A stretch of 64,000 bases of DNA from CBDCWQ01 sp965223435 (GTDB lineage: Bacteria > Myxococcota > Kuafuiibacteriia > Kuafuiibacteriales > Kuafuiibacteriaceae). The DNA lies in assembly GCA_965223435.1 (NCBI GenBank), contig CBDCWQ010000017.1, positions 186,001-250,000 on the forward strand, given 5' to 3'. A program made the position numbers and the translations under genes. Below the pieces are notes generated by a model that worked only from the letters and a program-made list of their open reading frames with translations, searched no databases and was not told the origin of the DNA. This document shows positions 52,591 to 62,391 of this stretch, piece after piece; position 1 is the first letter of the stretch; each line of letters opens with the position of its first letter.

Positions 52591-55500
52591 TCAGTCTTTC
52601 GCGTCGGTTTCCAAAAGCAATGGAATGACAGGCGAACGAAAGGCCCCCGCCACAACGTCGAACGGATGAAGGACGACGATCGTCGCTGAGTGGTCGGTTT
52701 CGCGAAGTTTGTCGGCGAGGTGGGCGCTTCGGCCCCGCAGGAAAACGCGGACGCCATCTTCATGCCGATTCTGGACGACCTCCGGGGTTTCCAGGCGCCC
52801 ATCGGCCACGGAGTGCACAATGGCCTTCTCCGGAACGAGGCTCCACGTGCTACCAGACAGTGCCCCCTTGACCAGATCGAGTCGCTGCCGGGCATGGAGG
52901 ACCATCCGGTGGGGGCTCTGAGCGTCATTGTTGTAGATGGAGATCAGGAAATCGAGCTCAATCTGCTCCAAACGACCCGGAACAACTTTCAGGTCAAAAA
53001 CCTCTTGCATCGCCTCTTGAAGACGGCGCGGATCAATGTCGACCACCAGTTCTCCATCGGCCTTGAGAACAACGCGAAAACCAAGATCGCGGGATTGGGT
53101 GCTGGCCTTAGACACTTCAAGTGGGAACGAACCTGATGGCCGATGGGTCAAGGTGTGGTCATCACTGGCCTCAATTTTTGAAGTCTTCTTCGTAAAGATC
53201 CAAGTCGCAATCGCGTCGAAGCCGGATGTGAGCTCTTTTGGAACCTGGACGTTTTTTTGAGCCCTAAACGAACGAAATCTGTCCAAAAAATTATCAGGTA
53301 TGTGCAGCTCCGGAACCCGCAGACCCTCAAGTGCCTTGAGAAACTTCGAAGGAGGCTCCATGTTCCACACTTCACCAAGAAGCCAAAAAAGATACGTTTC
53401 ATGAATGGCTACCAACCGACAGAACCCGCGGATGTCATTGTGGTCTCGAACGCCGAAGTGGTGCTGATGAAGTGCGTATGGTGCGGTGGCGGTGACAAAC
53501 GTCCGCACACCATACCTGCCCAAGAAAATCTGCTTGAGCGTGTCGGGTTTAAGCAGATCCAGACTTGCGACCGCGTTTTCATCACCGCACACCAACAGGA
53601 GCTCACCGTCTATGGGGGCCTTGAGTGCAAGCCCAAAAGCATCCTGGACCTCGAGAAGCGGGGCCACGTGGGACACCTTTGGAAGTCTTGGGAGGCCCCA
53701 ACTCGGGTCGCCTGGCCGGAGGTCTTTATCGCGCATCAGGTCGGCGACGTCCACCTTTGGGAAATCGAGTGGAAGCTTTCGGTGGTGGTAGTGGGCTATC
53801 TCGACCGCTCCCACCAGCGACTCTGGCTGGGCATTTTGTAGACGAACGAGCTCAATCCGAAAATTCTTGCTGTGCCGACCTATGTGCGCGAACAAAGACT
53901 CGCCGGATTTTCGGTGCGCCATCCAGCCGGCAAGATCGATGGTTCCATCAGGCAAGATCGCTTCCTCCGGAACGTGCGCGTCCACCGGATCGATGACCTC
54001 ACGCCGCCAGTCTTGTTCGTGTACGGAGCGCACGTGATATCGAAGCTCGGGCTTCCACCCATCGACTCCCCCGACAACGAGGTCCACGTACCATCCGGTG
54101 CCAAAGGTCTCGGCGAAGCCATTCTGGACCTTCGGGGTCGTCGCATCGAACCCACCTCCAAACCGCTCGAGCAGGGAGGCAAAGGTTGGGGGCGGAACAT
54201 GGGAAAAAAGCGCATGGCTGTACTTACTCGTGAAAACTCGACCTTCTGCCAGCACTCTTTCCATTTCCTTTTTTTCATTGAGCGTCTCCTCGGCATCCAC
54301 GATGTTGGCCGAGTGAAACGAATGCCCGGTGACCGGAAACATTCGGACTTCGGGCGTACCCCCGGCATTTTTTTGGAGGCGCATGGTTGCCAAACCATTG
54401 GGGTGAGTGATGTCTTCTAGAATCAATGCTTCGCCAAAAGCTTCACGAAAAATGTTACCGGGTCCCCAGCCCGGAATGTTCTGCATCCGAAGGAGCTTGC
54501 CGTCGGCGCTGATCAGGCCTTCGTCAACCCATGTCCAGAGCTTGGATACGAGCGCTTCATAGACCCGATCAGACAGAAATCCGCTGGATTCCACCGGCAA
54601 TCCATCAAAAAGCTCGCGTTGCATAGCCGTCTCTGGTTTTGCATAGTTGATTCGAAACGCGGTGCCCTGAAGCGCGCGGATGGTTGCGGCATCGACCGGA
54701 ATCTCGGCCACCGGTACGGGCGCAAGCTCTTGGATGTTGTGCGTATACGTGAGCGCGGGCTCGGACAACAGCGTGAACTGGTAAAGCGCCACGCGCCCTC
54801 GACCCACAAAACTCCCAAAAAATATGCTCTTGTGGCCATCTTCCACGCGATCCTGAAAAACTTGCGTCGGGGTCTTAAGGGCACGGTCCGAATTCCGAAC
54901 CATGAGCCATTTCCAGTCAGAGCTGGGCGCCGTAAGGTGGTCCAGATACCATGTGAGGTCGAGGTATTGACCATCCCGGATCGCATCCGTGGGTAATTCG
55001 GGGATGGTGGCTACATTGACCCGAGACGCTTTCCATCGATGCTTGGCGTCCGGGGCCTGGTTCACGGGTTGGACAAAAGGCTGAAAATAGGGCTCCTGGC
55101 CTACTCGCCCCATGGGCACAAATAGGGCGTGCTTCACCAGGGCGCCAAAGGACTCCAGACTGTCATCTTGGATTTTCTGGGGCACGGAATCAAGGTCTCG
55201 GCCGTACTCTCGTTCGAGTTCGGTTTCGGTCTTAAAAAAGCGCTCAAGGCGTTCCGACACCCGGTCCTGCCCATAGTGGGAAACAGGAATGACGGGCACA
55301 TCCCAGTCGTTGCGGTACTGGACCCAAACGTGCGGCTCAAGCTTTGTTCCTGTCACGATTGCACGTGCCAAAGAGGGTGGGTACTTCAGCTTGTTTTCGA
55401 TGGTTTCTCGCGACGTTTCTCCGTCCGCCAACTTGTCCTCGTGGGTCAAAAAAAGAGATGCGCCGAAGTCTTCATCTGCAAGCACATTGCTGAAAGCTGC

Positions 55501-58500
55501 ACCATTTTTCGCGTTCCCATGAACGTCCCACTTGGAAGACAGCCCATAGACCGCATTCCACACCCGGTGAATCTTCTCGCGAAAGACCTGTTCTCGACCT
55601 GGGTTATCTGGCGAGAGTCCCGAGGGCAAATAGGCGAGCCCTACAACACGTTCAAGCTCCTTCAGTGTCAGCTCTTGCCACCCTCCGTATGCTCCGCCCA
55701 AGTCCATGGTGGGGTTCACGGGATCGGGTGTGCCTTCCATCGGGACCTCAGCCAAGGTTTTGGGAAGAAGTGGTCCGTCTTCGGAGTCCGGTTTGGCCTC
55801 GTTCTTTGGAGTGCTTCTGTTTGCTTCTCCTTGGCTCGGAAAATCCGTGTGAGGAACGAAGGCTGTGTGCCTTCGAATCTCGTACAAACCTCGGCCGCGG
55901 TCGCCCCAAAGGCCGTACCTCTCAGCCGCTTGCCAGCCAAACTCGCCTCGGATGACAAGCTCGAGCAGATAGAGCCACCCATCGCGCATCGGCTCCGAGA
56001 AGCCGTCAGCCTTGGGCGCGAGCAAACGCCACAGCTTGTGATCTCGTACAAACGCCTGGATGACCTCAGAAGAAGGGCGCTCCGTCTTCAATCGAAACAC
56101 CGGCCATAGCGCATCCTTGGCCGGCGTAAGAAGGCCCACATTTCCGAGTGGGGACTCGATGCCCAGCCACGTCATCTTGACGCGGTAGATTCGATCCTTT
56201 TGAAATCTGAAAGGCTCATTCGACAGAGGATTCTCGGGGTTGGGTTTGTTTGCATAGATCGGCACCCCCATCCGAATTTCGTCTTCGTTCCGAAAATAAG
56301 CGCCCGTAGGCTGACTGACCACGTCCTCGGCCCGAACCACACCCTGTTCCTCCCAATACACCTCATCGGGATGGGCTGCGCTGACCACGATGCTTTCGAG
56401 GCCCGAGTCGACTGCTTGCCCTCCGAAATACGCGGCGGTTGAGAAGCCGGCCGCGATGGGCACTGCGCTCACCGGCGATAGGTGCCCCAGATCGTCCAAA
56501 GATTGTTGCAGGTGCTTGCCAAACTTGGAAATCAATTTTCCCCGCACGAGCAAAAGTCTGCCTCCGAACTCGACAAGGCCGTCTTGAGCACCCAGACGAC
56601 CGGATCGAAGTTCATCGCCAAGGCCCAAAAGGGCCAAGACGATGTTGTCAACAGAAGGTGCTGGCGCATCCCAAGACCGCATCCGGCCCTTGCTGGACGA
56701 CGCAATGATCGGCGCGAGAGGGTTCGGGTGCACCTGGAGCGCTTCGTCCCAACGCGTACGCTCTTCGGTGTCCAGCTGAAATCCATCCGTGAGGGCCCTT
56801 TTATCGGACTCGGAAAGGGAGCCGGTTCGGAGTACACGATGGATCTTCGTATACCAACCCAACCATTGGTTGGGCGGTACCTTGGCCAAGTGCAGAAAGT
56901 CTACCAATCGGCCATTGGCGCGCTGGTTGATTTCGCGGCGGAGGAACCGAACGTTGGCCGCCGCCGCCGGTTCCAGCGGAAACCAGGGCTCAGCCGTCTC
57001 TTTGCCGTGGAGGGTGAACTGAACATCTTTCCTCAGGGGCGAAGAGAGGACGGCCCTGAGCTCAACCGCTGGCTGCGACCAGTAGACGGGAGCCGACGGA
57101 TTGAAGGCCTCGATGGCATCAAGGCCTTCTTGGGCGTAGACAACCGCGGCGGACGCCGAAGAAGCGGGTAAGACGCTAGACAAGGCGCGGCTTACGGCTT
57201 CTTCTTTACGCCTCCGTTGGACGTGGCGAATTTCGTCGAGGGTCGGCTCGGGTGAGATGTTATCGGGGCCCAAGCCACGGTACCCATCCAGCCCCGTAGA
57301 CGTATTCGCGAAAGGTCGCGACCCGGTGTGCCCCAACACCAGCTGGTCTCCCCCGTGTTGGGCGTGGGCGAGGAAAATGGCGGATACGTCGCGGTCGACG
57401 CGTGCCGGGTCGGTCGCCAAGTCCATGGTGGTGACCCAGGATGATTGCCCAACGATGCTACCGCGCTTGGTCAACAGGTGTTGGAGCGCCACTTGGACCT
57501 CCTGGCATTTCATCCCCATGTACGCTTCGAAGCCGATCTCTCCCTGGTGGGCGAGGAATGCGGGATTGCAAAGGCGGTCCCGAAGTTCGGCCTCGACCAA
57601 ACGAATCCAGTCCGCAGACGAAAGCGGGGAACGCTGATGGCCAACCACCACGTCATGGACCTTCCGAATGTGGGCAAGCTCACCGAGTTGGGCATCAAAG
57701 CGAGCGGGCTGAAAGTCAGAGGCCAAGATCGTAGAGATGACGTCAAGGTACCGACCCGCCAAGCCCTGCGTCGCACGATCGAGGGTCGAAGCGTCGCGCA
57801 CAAACGCGTCTTGGGCGATGCCTGCTTGGGCCGTGAGCGATGCGCCGGGAACGCCAAACACGCCGCCCGGCTGATCGACCAGCAACAGGCCCGCATGGGC
57901 TCCCAGACCTTTTGGGGTAGGCCCATGGGTCAACGCCATAAGGACGATCTCGTCTTGACGAGGATCGAGGGGGGCAACTGCTCTGCGTGCAAGCCACAGC
58001 CAGGGCACCCCAAGCCTGTGGCCTGCGGTCGTCCCTGTACCGGTGGGTTCTTCTTGCTCGGACAGGTAGGCCGTGGCCTCCACCAGGTGAATCGCGGCAT
58101 CCACGCGCCCCACCGCAGCCGCATAGAGCGCACAGACGGCGTACGTCTCTTTGGCGCTTGTCAAAACGGGGCCGTGCTCAAGGACCCTGGTTGCCGGAGG
58201 ACGGGTCGCCTCAAGGCCGCAGAGCTCAAACAGCCTTGTTTCCAGTGTTTCTAGCCGGGCACGGTGTTCTGGGCGAACCTGGTCGCCGAGCACCCGCATC
58301 GCATGTTTGAACACGAAATAGGCCAGTACGTTGTGGTCGAGTCGGCTGCTGGGCTCTTCCGTTGATGCTGAGTCGGGTGACAAGGGGACCCCGCTCTCGC
58401 TGGCGCTTGTGGTTCGAATCAGTCCACCGAGGGCGCCTTTGTGGTTTTCGAAAAAGGACTCATCCAGCGCATCAAGGCCTCGCCCAACCGTTGAATAAAC

Positions 58501-60690
58501 CTTTGTGAAAAGATCAGTCTCTGATTCTGGTGAAGAAGCGGCTGCTTGGGGTCTGGCTTCCAAAGACTTTTCCAAGAAAAACAAAAGCGCGATCAGCGAA
58601 TACAGTTTGTCTTCGTTGAAGGACGGGTCGGAATCCGCCTGAGGTGCCAACACCGGCAAGAGTGATGCCCCCCAAGGCTCTGCGTCCTCCCACCGTCCCA
58701 AATTCACCGTGGCCATAAGGACCAAGGCTCGTTCGGTTGGTGGCTGAACCACGCTGTATTGACCTTCATCGGGTGTGGCGTCGATGATGTCAGCACGTGC
58801 CTTGCGAAGCAGCGTCGACAGTGGCTGAGTATTCAGACCCTCATGGTACGGCCGAAGAGGCCGGTCCGGGTCAAAATCGTACCGATGGAGCGCATCGTGG
58901 ACATCGATAAACCACACCATCGCTGTGCTTGAGGACAAGAGTGCGGATAGATCCTGGATGCGTTGGCTAGAGTAGGGAAAGTTGTGCGCTTGAATAAACC
59001 TCTGGGCCTCGGACCAGAGGCCTCGTGCGTCCACCAAGAAGCGTTCGCTACTCGGGTGACCAGGATGAGCCTCCGCGAAACGCAGCAAACCCAAAACGAG
59101 CCCCATCGTGGCTTCGAGATGATAGGACGATTCTTGAAGCGTACTCGGTTCGATATATGGATCGCGAAAAGCATTCTGGAAGTAGTGCGTTCCACGGTAG
59201 GTCCTTAGCGGCGGGCAGCTCGCCTTCTTTGGATCACACAGCGGCTTGCCAAAGGGCAGATCCTTGATGAATTGCAGCGTGGTGTATTCCAGACAAGCCG
59301 CTAGGCGGTCCACATATGAGAATTCGTTCTCAACGCTGGACAAGATTCGGTGGTCAACCGAGAGCGAGAGCCAACTGCAGTTGTCGATGGCGGTGTGTTC
59401 GCTTGCCAAGAGATGATAGCCACCGTCTTCTTGCGCCACCAAAACACCACCGGTCACTACGCGGCCGAGCTGCGCCTCAGCCAGCGCCGTTTCCATGGAA
59501 CGTCTTTGTTGAAGAAGCAAATCATGCTGCGCCTGGGTCAGCGGGCGGCCATCCGAAAGGATCGCCTGCAGCTCATGTAGGCTTTCACGAAACTCCGGTT
59601 TCCACCCCTCGGTGTCGTAGAGTGCGGAGAAGATGCCGTCTCTAAGACGGTTGCGCCAGATGATGATAGCGTTCAGGTCATCTTCTGGCAGTCCGAGTCT
59701 CGGGCCGTGGAGCAGGGCGTGATTGAGCACACTCAGAACGTCGAGATTGTGCTCCGTGACGACGTTTTCGGCACGAATCCGTCTCCGAAGCGCCGTCCAT
59801 TCTGCTTCGTCGGTGATGGGGCGCACCCGCCATTCAGACACGTCTCTCCCGCGATCGCAGCCATGACCCAGCGGGTCACGTACGCAAGAGAGAACATGGG
59901 TTTCAGCAAAAAGATCGTAGCCAATGGCATCGAGAACGCTGTAGTACGCCCATGCTTCATGGGGATCGGACGCGAGGAGCGCACCCTCTTTTGTCGTTAT
60001 CTGGTGTGGTGTATTCGAAAGCGCCAAGCCCTCGGTTGTCCACCCTGCGGTCATGAGCACCACATCGCGGCCCGCTACGACAAGCGATCGTTTGTGGTGC
60101 TTCAATCCCTCCAAAGCGTTCCGGTAGCACCCCTGAAGAGCGTGTTTGGCGGCGCCTTCTGGCATCGTGTCATAGGCCTTCGAGGCGAGGAAAACACCGA
60201 GTCCATGAATCGCCCACGCGTTGGCCCCCGTCACAAGACGTGCGTCTTTCCAGTTGTCGCCCAAGGTGTTCCACGAAAATGGCCAACCCAAGATCGCGTC
60301 GGTTGAACCATCATGAACGGCGTGTTGACAGAGGTAGCGCGCAAGGCCTTGCGCTTTGTGCCGATACGCGGGGTCTTCTTGGCGCGCAAGTTGTGCCAGC
60401 GTGATGCCCTGGGTATAGGCCCAAACCCGCTCAAACCCTGCAAGGTACAGGGCGTCACGATACTCTGGTGATGGTTCAAAGGACCGGTCGTGTAAAAATG
60501 CTTCTGGCGCGTTTTCGCCGTTCAACGGGTCAGTGAATCTGGTCTTCTTCGTGCCATGTTCCTTGGTAGCGGTACTGAAACTGGATCCCGAGTTCGGGCC
60601 AAAGGCGCTCATCTTCAGGCTGGTACGCTTGTTTCCAAACCTTGCGCCAACCCACCATCTTTCCGGTGGGCAAGAGGCCCTCCACCACAT
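52591..60690 (-). CDS. Giant exported protein paralog 3, long C-terminal ORF (toroid and following domains)
   Basis: The frame is open for 2699 codons. Its first about 50 codons are shadow sequence of the preceding frame; homology starts near TDPLNGENA. It contains the same toroid signatures as paralog 2 (RLVTGANAW about 145, VVTEHNLD, TAIDNCSWLSLSVD, YHLEATMGLVLGL, FPYSSQRIQDL). A second helical region and an Xre-like helix set follow (HLAKVPPNQWLGWYTKIHRVLRTG). The remaining 1300 residues are beta-rich domains of no known family and lack the ParB-like ending of paralog 2. There is no signal peptide on this ORF, so if translated alone it would stay in the cytoplasm. Long open frame suggests recent inactivation or an assembly error upstream. 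Confidence 0.7.
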   Translation of the reverse strand: MWWRASCPPERWWVGARFGNKRTSLKMSAFGPNSGSSFSTATKEHGTKKTRFTDPLNGENAPEAFLHDRSFEPSPEYRDALYLAGFERVWAYTQGITLAQLARQEDPAYRHKAQGLARYLCQHAVHDGSTDAILGWPFSWNTLGDNWKDARLVTGANAWAIHGLGVFLASKAYDTMPEGAAKHALQGCYRNALEGLKHHKRSLVVAGRDVVLMTAGWTTEGLALSNTPHQITTKEGALLASDPHEAWAYYSVLDAIGYDLFAETHVLSCVRDPLGHGCDRGRDVSEWRVRPITDEAEWTALRRRIRAENVVTEHNLDVLSVLNHALLHGPRLGLPEDDLNAIIIWRNRLRDGIFSALYDTEGWKPEFRESLHELQAILSDGRPLTQAQHDLLLQQRRSMETALAEAQLGRVVTGGVLVAQEDGGYHLLASEHTAIDNCSWLSLSVDHRILSSVENEFSYVDRLAACLEYTTLQFIKDLPFGKPLCDPKKASCPPLRTYRGTHYFQNAFRDPYIEPSTLQESSYHLEATMGLVLGLLRFAEAHPGHPSSERFLVDARGLWSEAQRFIQAHNFPYSSQRIQDLSALLSSSTAMVWFIDVHDALHRYDFDPDRPLRPYHEGLNTQPLSTLLRKARADIIDATPDEGQYSVVQPPTERALVLMATVNLGRWEDAEPWGASLLPVLAPQADSDPSFNEDKLYSLIALLFFLEKSLEARPQAAASSPESETDLFTKVYSTVGRGLDALDESFFENHKGALGGLIRTTSASESGVPLSPDSASTEEPSSRLDHNVLAYFVFKHAMRVLGDQVRPEHRARLETLETRLFELCGLEATRPPATRVLEHGPVLTSAKETYAVCALYAAAVGRVDAAIHLVEATAYLSEQEEPTGTGTTAGHRLGVPWLWLARRAVAPLDPRQDEIVLMALTHGPTPKGLGAHAGLLLVDQPGGVFGVPGASLTAQAGIAQDAFVRDASTLDRATQGLAGRYLDVISTILASDFQPARFDAQLGELAHIRKVHDVVVGHQRSPLSSADWIRLVEAELRDRLCNPAFLAHQGEIGFEAYMGMKCQEVQVALQHLLTKRGSIVGQSSWVTTMDLATDPARVDRDVSAIFLAHAQHGGDQLVLGHTGSRPFANTSTGLDGYRGLGPDNISPEPTLDEIRHVQRRRKEEAVSRALSSVLPASSASAAVVYAQEGLDAIEAFNPSAPVYWSQPAVELRAVLSSPLRKDVQFTLHGKETAEPWFPLEPAAAANVRFLRREINQRANGRLVDFLHLAKVPPNQWLGWYTKIHRVLRTGSLSESDKRALTDGFQLDTEERTRWDEALQVHPNPLAPIIASSSKGRMRSWDAPAPSVDNIVLALLGLGDELRSGRLGAQDGLVEFGGRLLLVRGKLISKFGKHLQQSLDDLGHLSPVSAVPIAAGFSTAAYFGGQAVDSGLESIVVSAAHPDEVYWEEQGVVRAEDVVSQPTGAYFRNEDEIRMGVPIYANKPNPENPLSNEPFRFQKDRIYRVKMTWLGIESPLGNVGLLTPAKDALWPVFRLKTERPSSEVIQAFVRDHKLWRLLAPKADGFSEPMRDGWLYLLELVIRGEFGWQAAERYGLWGDRGRGLYEIRRHTAFVPHTDFPSQGEANRSTPKNEAKPDSEDGPLLPKTLAEVPMEGTPDPVNPTMDLGGAYGGWQELTLKELERVVGLAYLPSGLSPDNPGREQVFREKIHRVWNAVYGLSSKWDVHGNAKNGAAFSNVLADEDFGASLFLTHEDKLADGETSRETIENKLKYPPSLARAIVTGTKLEPHVWVQYRNDWDVPVIPVSHYGQDRVSERLERFFKTETELEREYGRDLDSVPQKIQDDSLESFGALVKHALFVPMGRVGQEPYFQPFVQPVNQAPDAKHRWKASRVNVATIPELPTDAIRDGQYLDLTWYLDHLTAPSSDWKWLMVRNSDRALKTPTQVFQDRVEDGHKSIFFGSFVGRGRVALYQFTLLSEPALTYTHNIQELAPVPVAEIPVDAATIRALQGTAFRINYAKPETAMQRELFDGLPVESSGFLSDRVYEALVSKLWTWVDEGLISADGKLLRMQNIPGWGPGNIFREAFGEALILEDITHPNGLATMRLQKNAGGTPEVRMFPVTGHSFHSANIVDAEETLNEKKEMERVLAEGRVFTSKYSHALFSHVPPPTFASLLERFGGGFDATTPKVQNGFAETFGTGWYVDLVVGGVDGWKPELRYHVRSVHEQDWRREVIDPVDAHVPEEAILPDGTIDLAGWMAHRKSGESLFAHIGRHSKNFRIELVRLQNAQPESLVGAVEIAHYHHRKLPLDFPKVDVADLMRDKDLRPGDPSWGLPRLPKVSHVAPLLEVQDAFGLALKAPIDGELLLVCGDENAVASLDLLKPDTLKQIFLGRYGVRTFVTATAPYALHQHHFGVRDHNDIRGFCRLVAIHETYLFWLLGEVWNMEPPSKFLKALEGLRVPELHIPDNFLDRFRSFRAQKNVQVPKELTSGFDAIATWIFTKKTSKIEASDDHTLTHRPSGSFPLEVSKASTQSRDLGFRVVLKADGELVVDIDPRRLQEAMQEVFDLKVVPGRLEQIELDFLISIYNNDAQSPHRMVLHARQRLDLVKGALSGSTWSLVPEKAIVHSVADGRLETPEVVQNRHEDGVRVFLRGRSAHLADKLRETDHSATIVVLHPFDVVAGAFRSPVIPLLLETDAKD

Positions 60691-60979
60691 GGTTGCTGTA
60701 CTTAGGATTGATGCTCATCGCCAGCCAGGCATCGTGGGGGACAGGCTTGTTGTCCCACATGCGAATTCGACGCCCGATGATGGTCACTTTCTCATCGTCG
60801 ACCCAAAGCCGTGGCTCGATGACGATCGCTTCCTCCGCACGTTCGACGTAGGCTCCGAAGGGCTTGCCATCATCTTCAGGGTTCGGTTCTTTACTCAGTG
60901 CGTACGACTCCTCGCACCAACACGTTTCGCATCGGCATCGGCCTTTGGCGTCCGGCGGGTACTTCGCGAGGTACCGCAC
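60530..60979 (-). CDS. Giant exported protein paralog 3, middle fragment
   Basis: A 149-aa open stretch from a GTG. The frame extends upstream (PPVSAFDQQRRTPATESVR) to the TAG at 61094. It matches the paralogs' CXC region (CRCETCWCEESYALSKEPNPEDDG against CACTVTVREHYALAREPNPNNN) and YRYQGTWHEEDQI, the end of the block before the deletion junction near 60538. It is not an independent gene. Confidence 0.6.
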   Translation of the reverse strand: MRYLAKYPPDAKGRCRCETCWCEESYALSKEPNPEDDGKPFGAYVERAEEAIVIEPRLWVDDEKVTIIGRRIRMWDNKPVPHDAWLAMSINPKYSNHVVEGLLPTGKMVGWRKVWKQAYQPEDERLWPELGIQFQYRYQGTWHEEDQIH

Positions 60980-61044
60980 AGACTCGGTGGCGGGCGTTCT
61001 TCGTTGTTGGTCGAACGCGCTGACCGGTGGCCCTTCTAGGTTTT

Positions 61045-62154
61045 TCAGGTAGTAAACCTTGCCGGTTTCACTCCAGGCGAGGTGGTGGTCGCCCTACCGA
61101 TCGTATGCCGACGATACACTCGTCTTTTCGGACGAACCCCCTCGAACCTCTGTCGCGTCTTCAAAAGTCTGGCCACCATCGATGCTCCTCTTCGCATAGA
61201 GGGTGCTCCACGGGCCCGTTTCGCTTTCGTGTCGCCGCGATAGACAAGATGGGCAAGCACGGTTTGGCCGTCCCGAGAAAGCGCGGTCGTCAGCAGTGAG
61301 GCCGAGATATGCCCATTGTCCACTTCACTCGGAGATTCGAAAGTCCCCTCTTGAGCGGCTTTGTGCACGCGGAACAATGGGAGCTCAACGATCGCTGAAG
61401 GTTCAGACTCCCAGGCCGTCCCGGCGTCTTCGGCGATGGCGGTTACGGAGTATTGATAGGTCTTGCCAAGTTCCGGAACGTGGTCTTCGTGGGTCTTTTG
61501 GCTCACCGTCGCCAGAGGTTCGCCATCTCGGTACAGACGGTAAGCGATTGGCACTGCGGGGGTGATCTCAGAACCGTCTGCAAACAAAGGAGGCGCCCTC
61601 CACCAAAGGCGAACGGCCTTTTGATGAACGCTTGCCGAAAGGTGTGTGGGGGCGCGCGGTTCTTCCGAAAACGTACGTTTCTTGGCAGAGTGGAATTGGA
61701 CGAAGTAACCTTCGCCGGGCGTGATCGCTGTGGCTTTCGAAACACGCTCATAGGTTTGTGTCTCGCGATCCCATCTTAAGACACGATCCACATTTGCAAC
61801 CGGTTCAGCGCTCAATGTTTCGGCGCGCAAGAACCGCCAGCCCTCATCCCTCACCAAGAAAGAACCGCCATCAGTCATCGCCGACGGGACCTCAAAATCT
61901 AGGTCCAGCCCGATCTTGGAAAAAACCCAATACCCTTCTTCAGCTTCTGCGAAACCATCCACGGGCCAAACCTGTTGCGCATGGGATGTCAGGAATGCCT
62001 CGAGTACAGACGCTGAACCGGGTGGAGCCGAGACCAGATTCCACCCGGGTGCCAATGTCATGCGGATCGACGAACTGTTCGCCCAAGCCTGGCTACGGGC
62101 CCCGCTGAGCAAGACCAGTGCCGCAACCAGCAGCTTAGGAAATTTGAATGACAT
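61045..62154 (-). CDS. Giant exported protein paralog 3, N-terminal fragment
   Basis: Start at ATG 62154. The protein has a Sec signal peptide (MSFKFPKLLVAALVLLSG, cleavage after about 26), the RMTLAPGWNLVSAPPG module, and a fibronectin-III-like domain (about 155-235; RLWWRAPPLFADGSEITPAV, TYQYSVTAIAED). Real coding ends near residue 309 (HLVYRGDTK); the remaining 60 residues come from a shifted frame. Unlike paralogs 1 and 2 it has no lipobox. Confidence 0.72.
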   Translation of the reverse strand: MSFKFPKLLVAALVLLSGARSQAWANSSSIRMTLAPGWNLVSAPPGSASVLEAFLTSHAQQVWPVDGFAEAEEGYWVFSKIGLDLDFEVPSAMTDGGSFLVRDEGWRFLRAETLSAEPVANVDRVLRWDRETQTYERVSKATAITPGEGYFVQFHSAKKRTFSEEPRAPTHLSASVHQKAVRLWWRAPPLFADGSEITPAVPIAYRLYRDGEPLATVSQKTHEDHVPELGKTYQYSVTAIAEDAGTAWESEPSAIVELPLFRVHKAAQEGTFESPSEVDNGHISASLLTTALSRDGQTVLAHLVYRGDTKAKRARGAPSMRRGASMVARLLKTRQRFEGVRPKRRVYRRHTIGRATTTSPGVKPARFTT

Positions 62155-62391
62155 CGAAGCACTTCCCCCCCCGACATGAAAGCGGCTTCATGAACGCCGA
62201 GCCGGTGGTTGGCTATAAGCATAGTGGGTTGCGTTGCGCTAGGCGCATTTGGTGCTGCAATCCCAGCCGCCCACCCGTTTTTGGTCAGGTCGCAAGCCCT
62301 AAGTCCTCGAAACCCGGGGATCGCCCGATGGAAGCCACTCCGCCGGGGTCGAGTCGATCCCTGCTCCCATCCTTAAGAAACGCCCCGATGC
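62155..62391. other. 237-bp region between DUF1501 stop and giant gene 3 start
   Basis: Besides the poly-G run, no hairpin or promoter boxes stand out. Both flanking genes are on the minus strand; the promoter of giant gene 3 should lie here. Confidence 0.3.
62165..62172 (-). promoter_or_regulatory. 8-base poly-G run in the ribosome-binding region of giant gene 3
   Basis: On the coding strand GGGGGGGGAAG ends about 8 bases before the ATG at 62154. It is the only possible ribosome binding site, so a change in run length would alter spacing and translation. Phase variation is a hypothesis only. Confidence 0.35.

Larger units (their letters stand above)
52591..62154 (-). pseudogene. Giant exported protein, paralog 3, broken in three places
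   Basis: From right to left: signal peptide, GWNL module and Fn3 part are in one frame (61229-62154). A one-base loss near 61228 shifts the reading to GPWSTLYAKRSIDGGQTF (an Asp-box). In that frame a TAG at 61094-61096 (…AYDR*GDHHLAW) stands where both paralogs have Leu (IDRLDHSHLVWGE, IDRLGHHHLVWGE), as expected from TTG to TAG. The frame resumes as LAWSETGKVYYLKNLEG and runs to GTWHEEDQIH near 60530. There the sequence jumps, out of frame, to the toroid domain (FTDPLNGENA ... FERVWAYTQGITLAQ), omitting about 1.1 kb present in both paralogs. The remaining 2.7-kb-codon frame is open to 52591. Restored length would be about 3570 aa. Confidence 0.75.
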
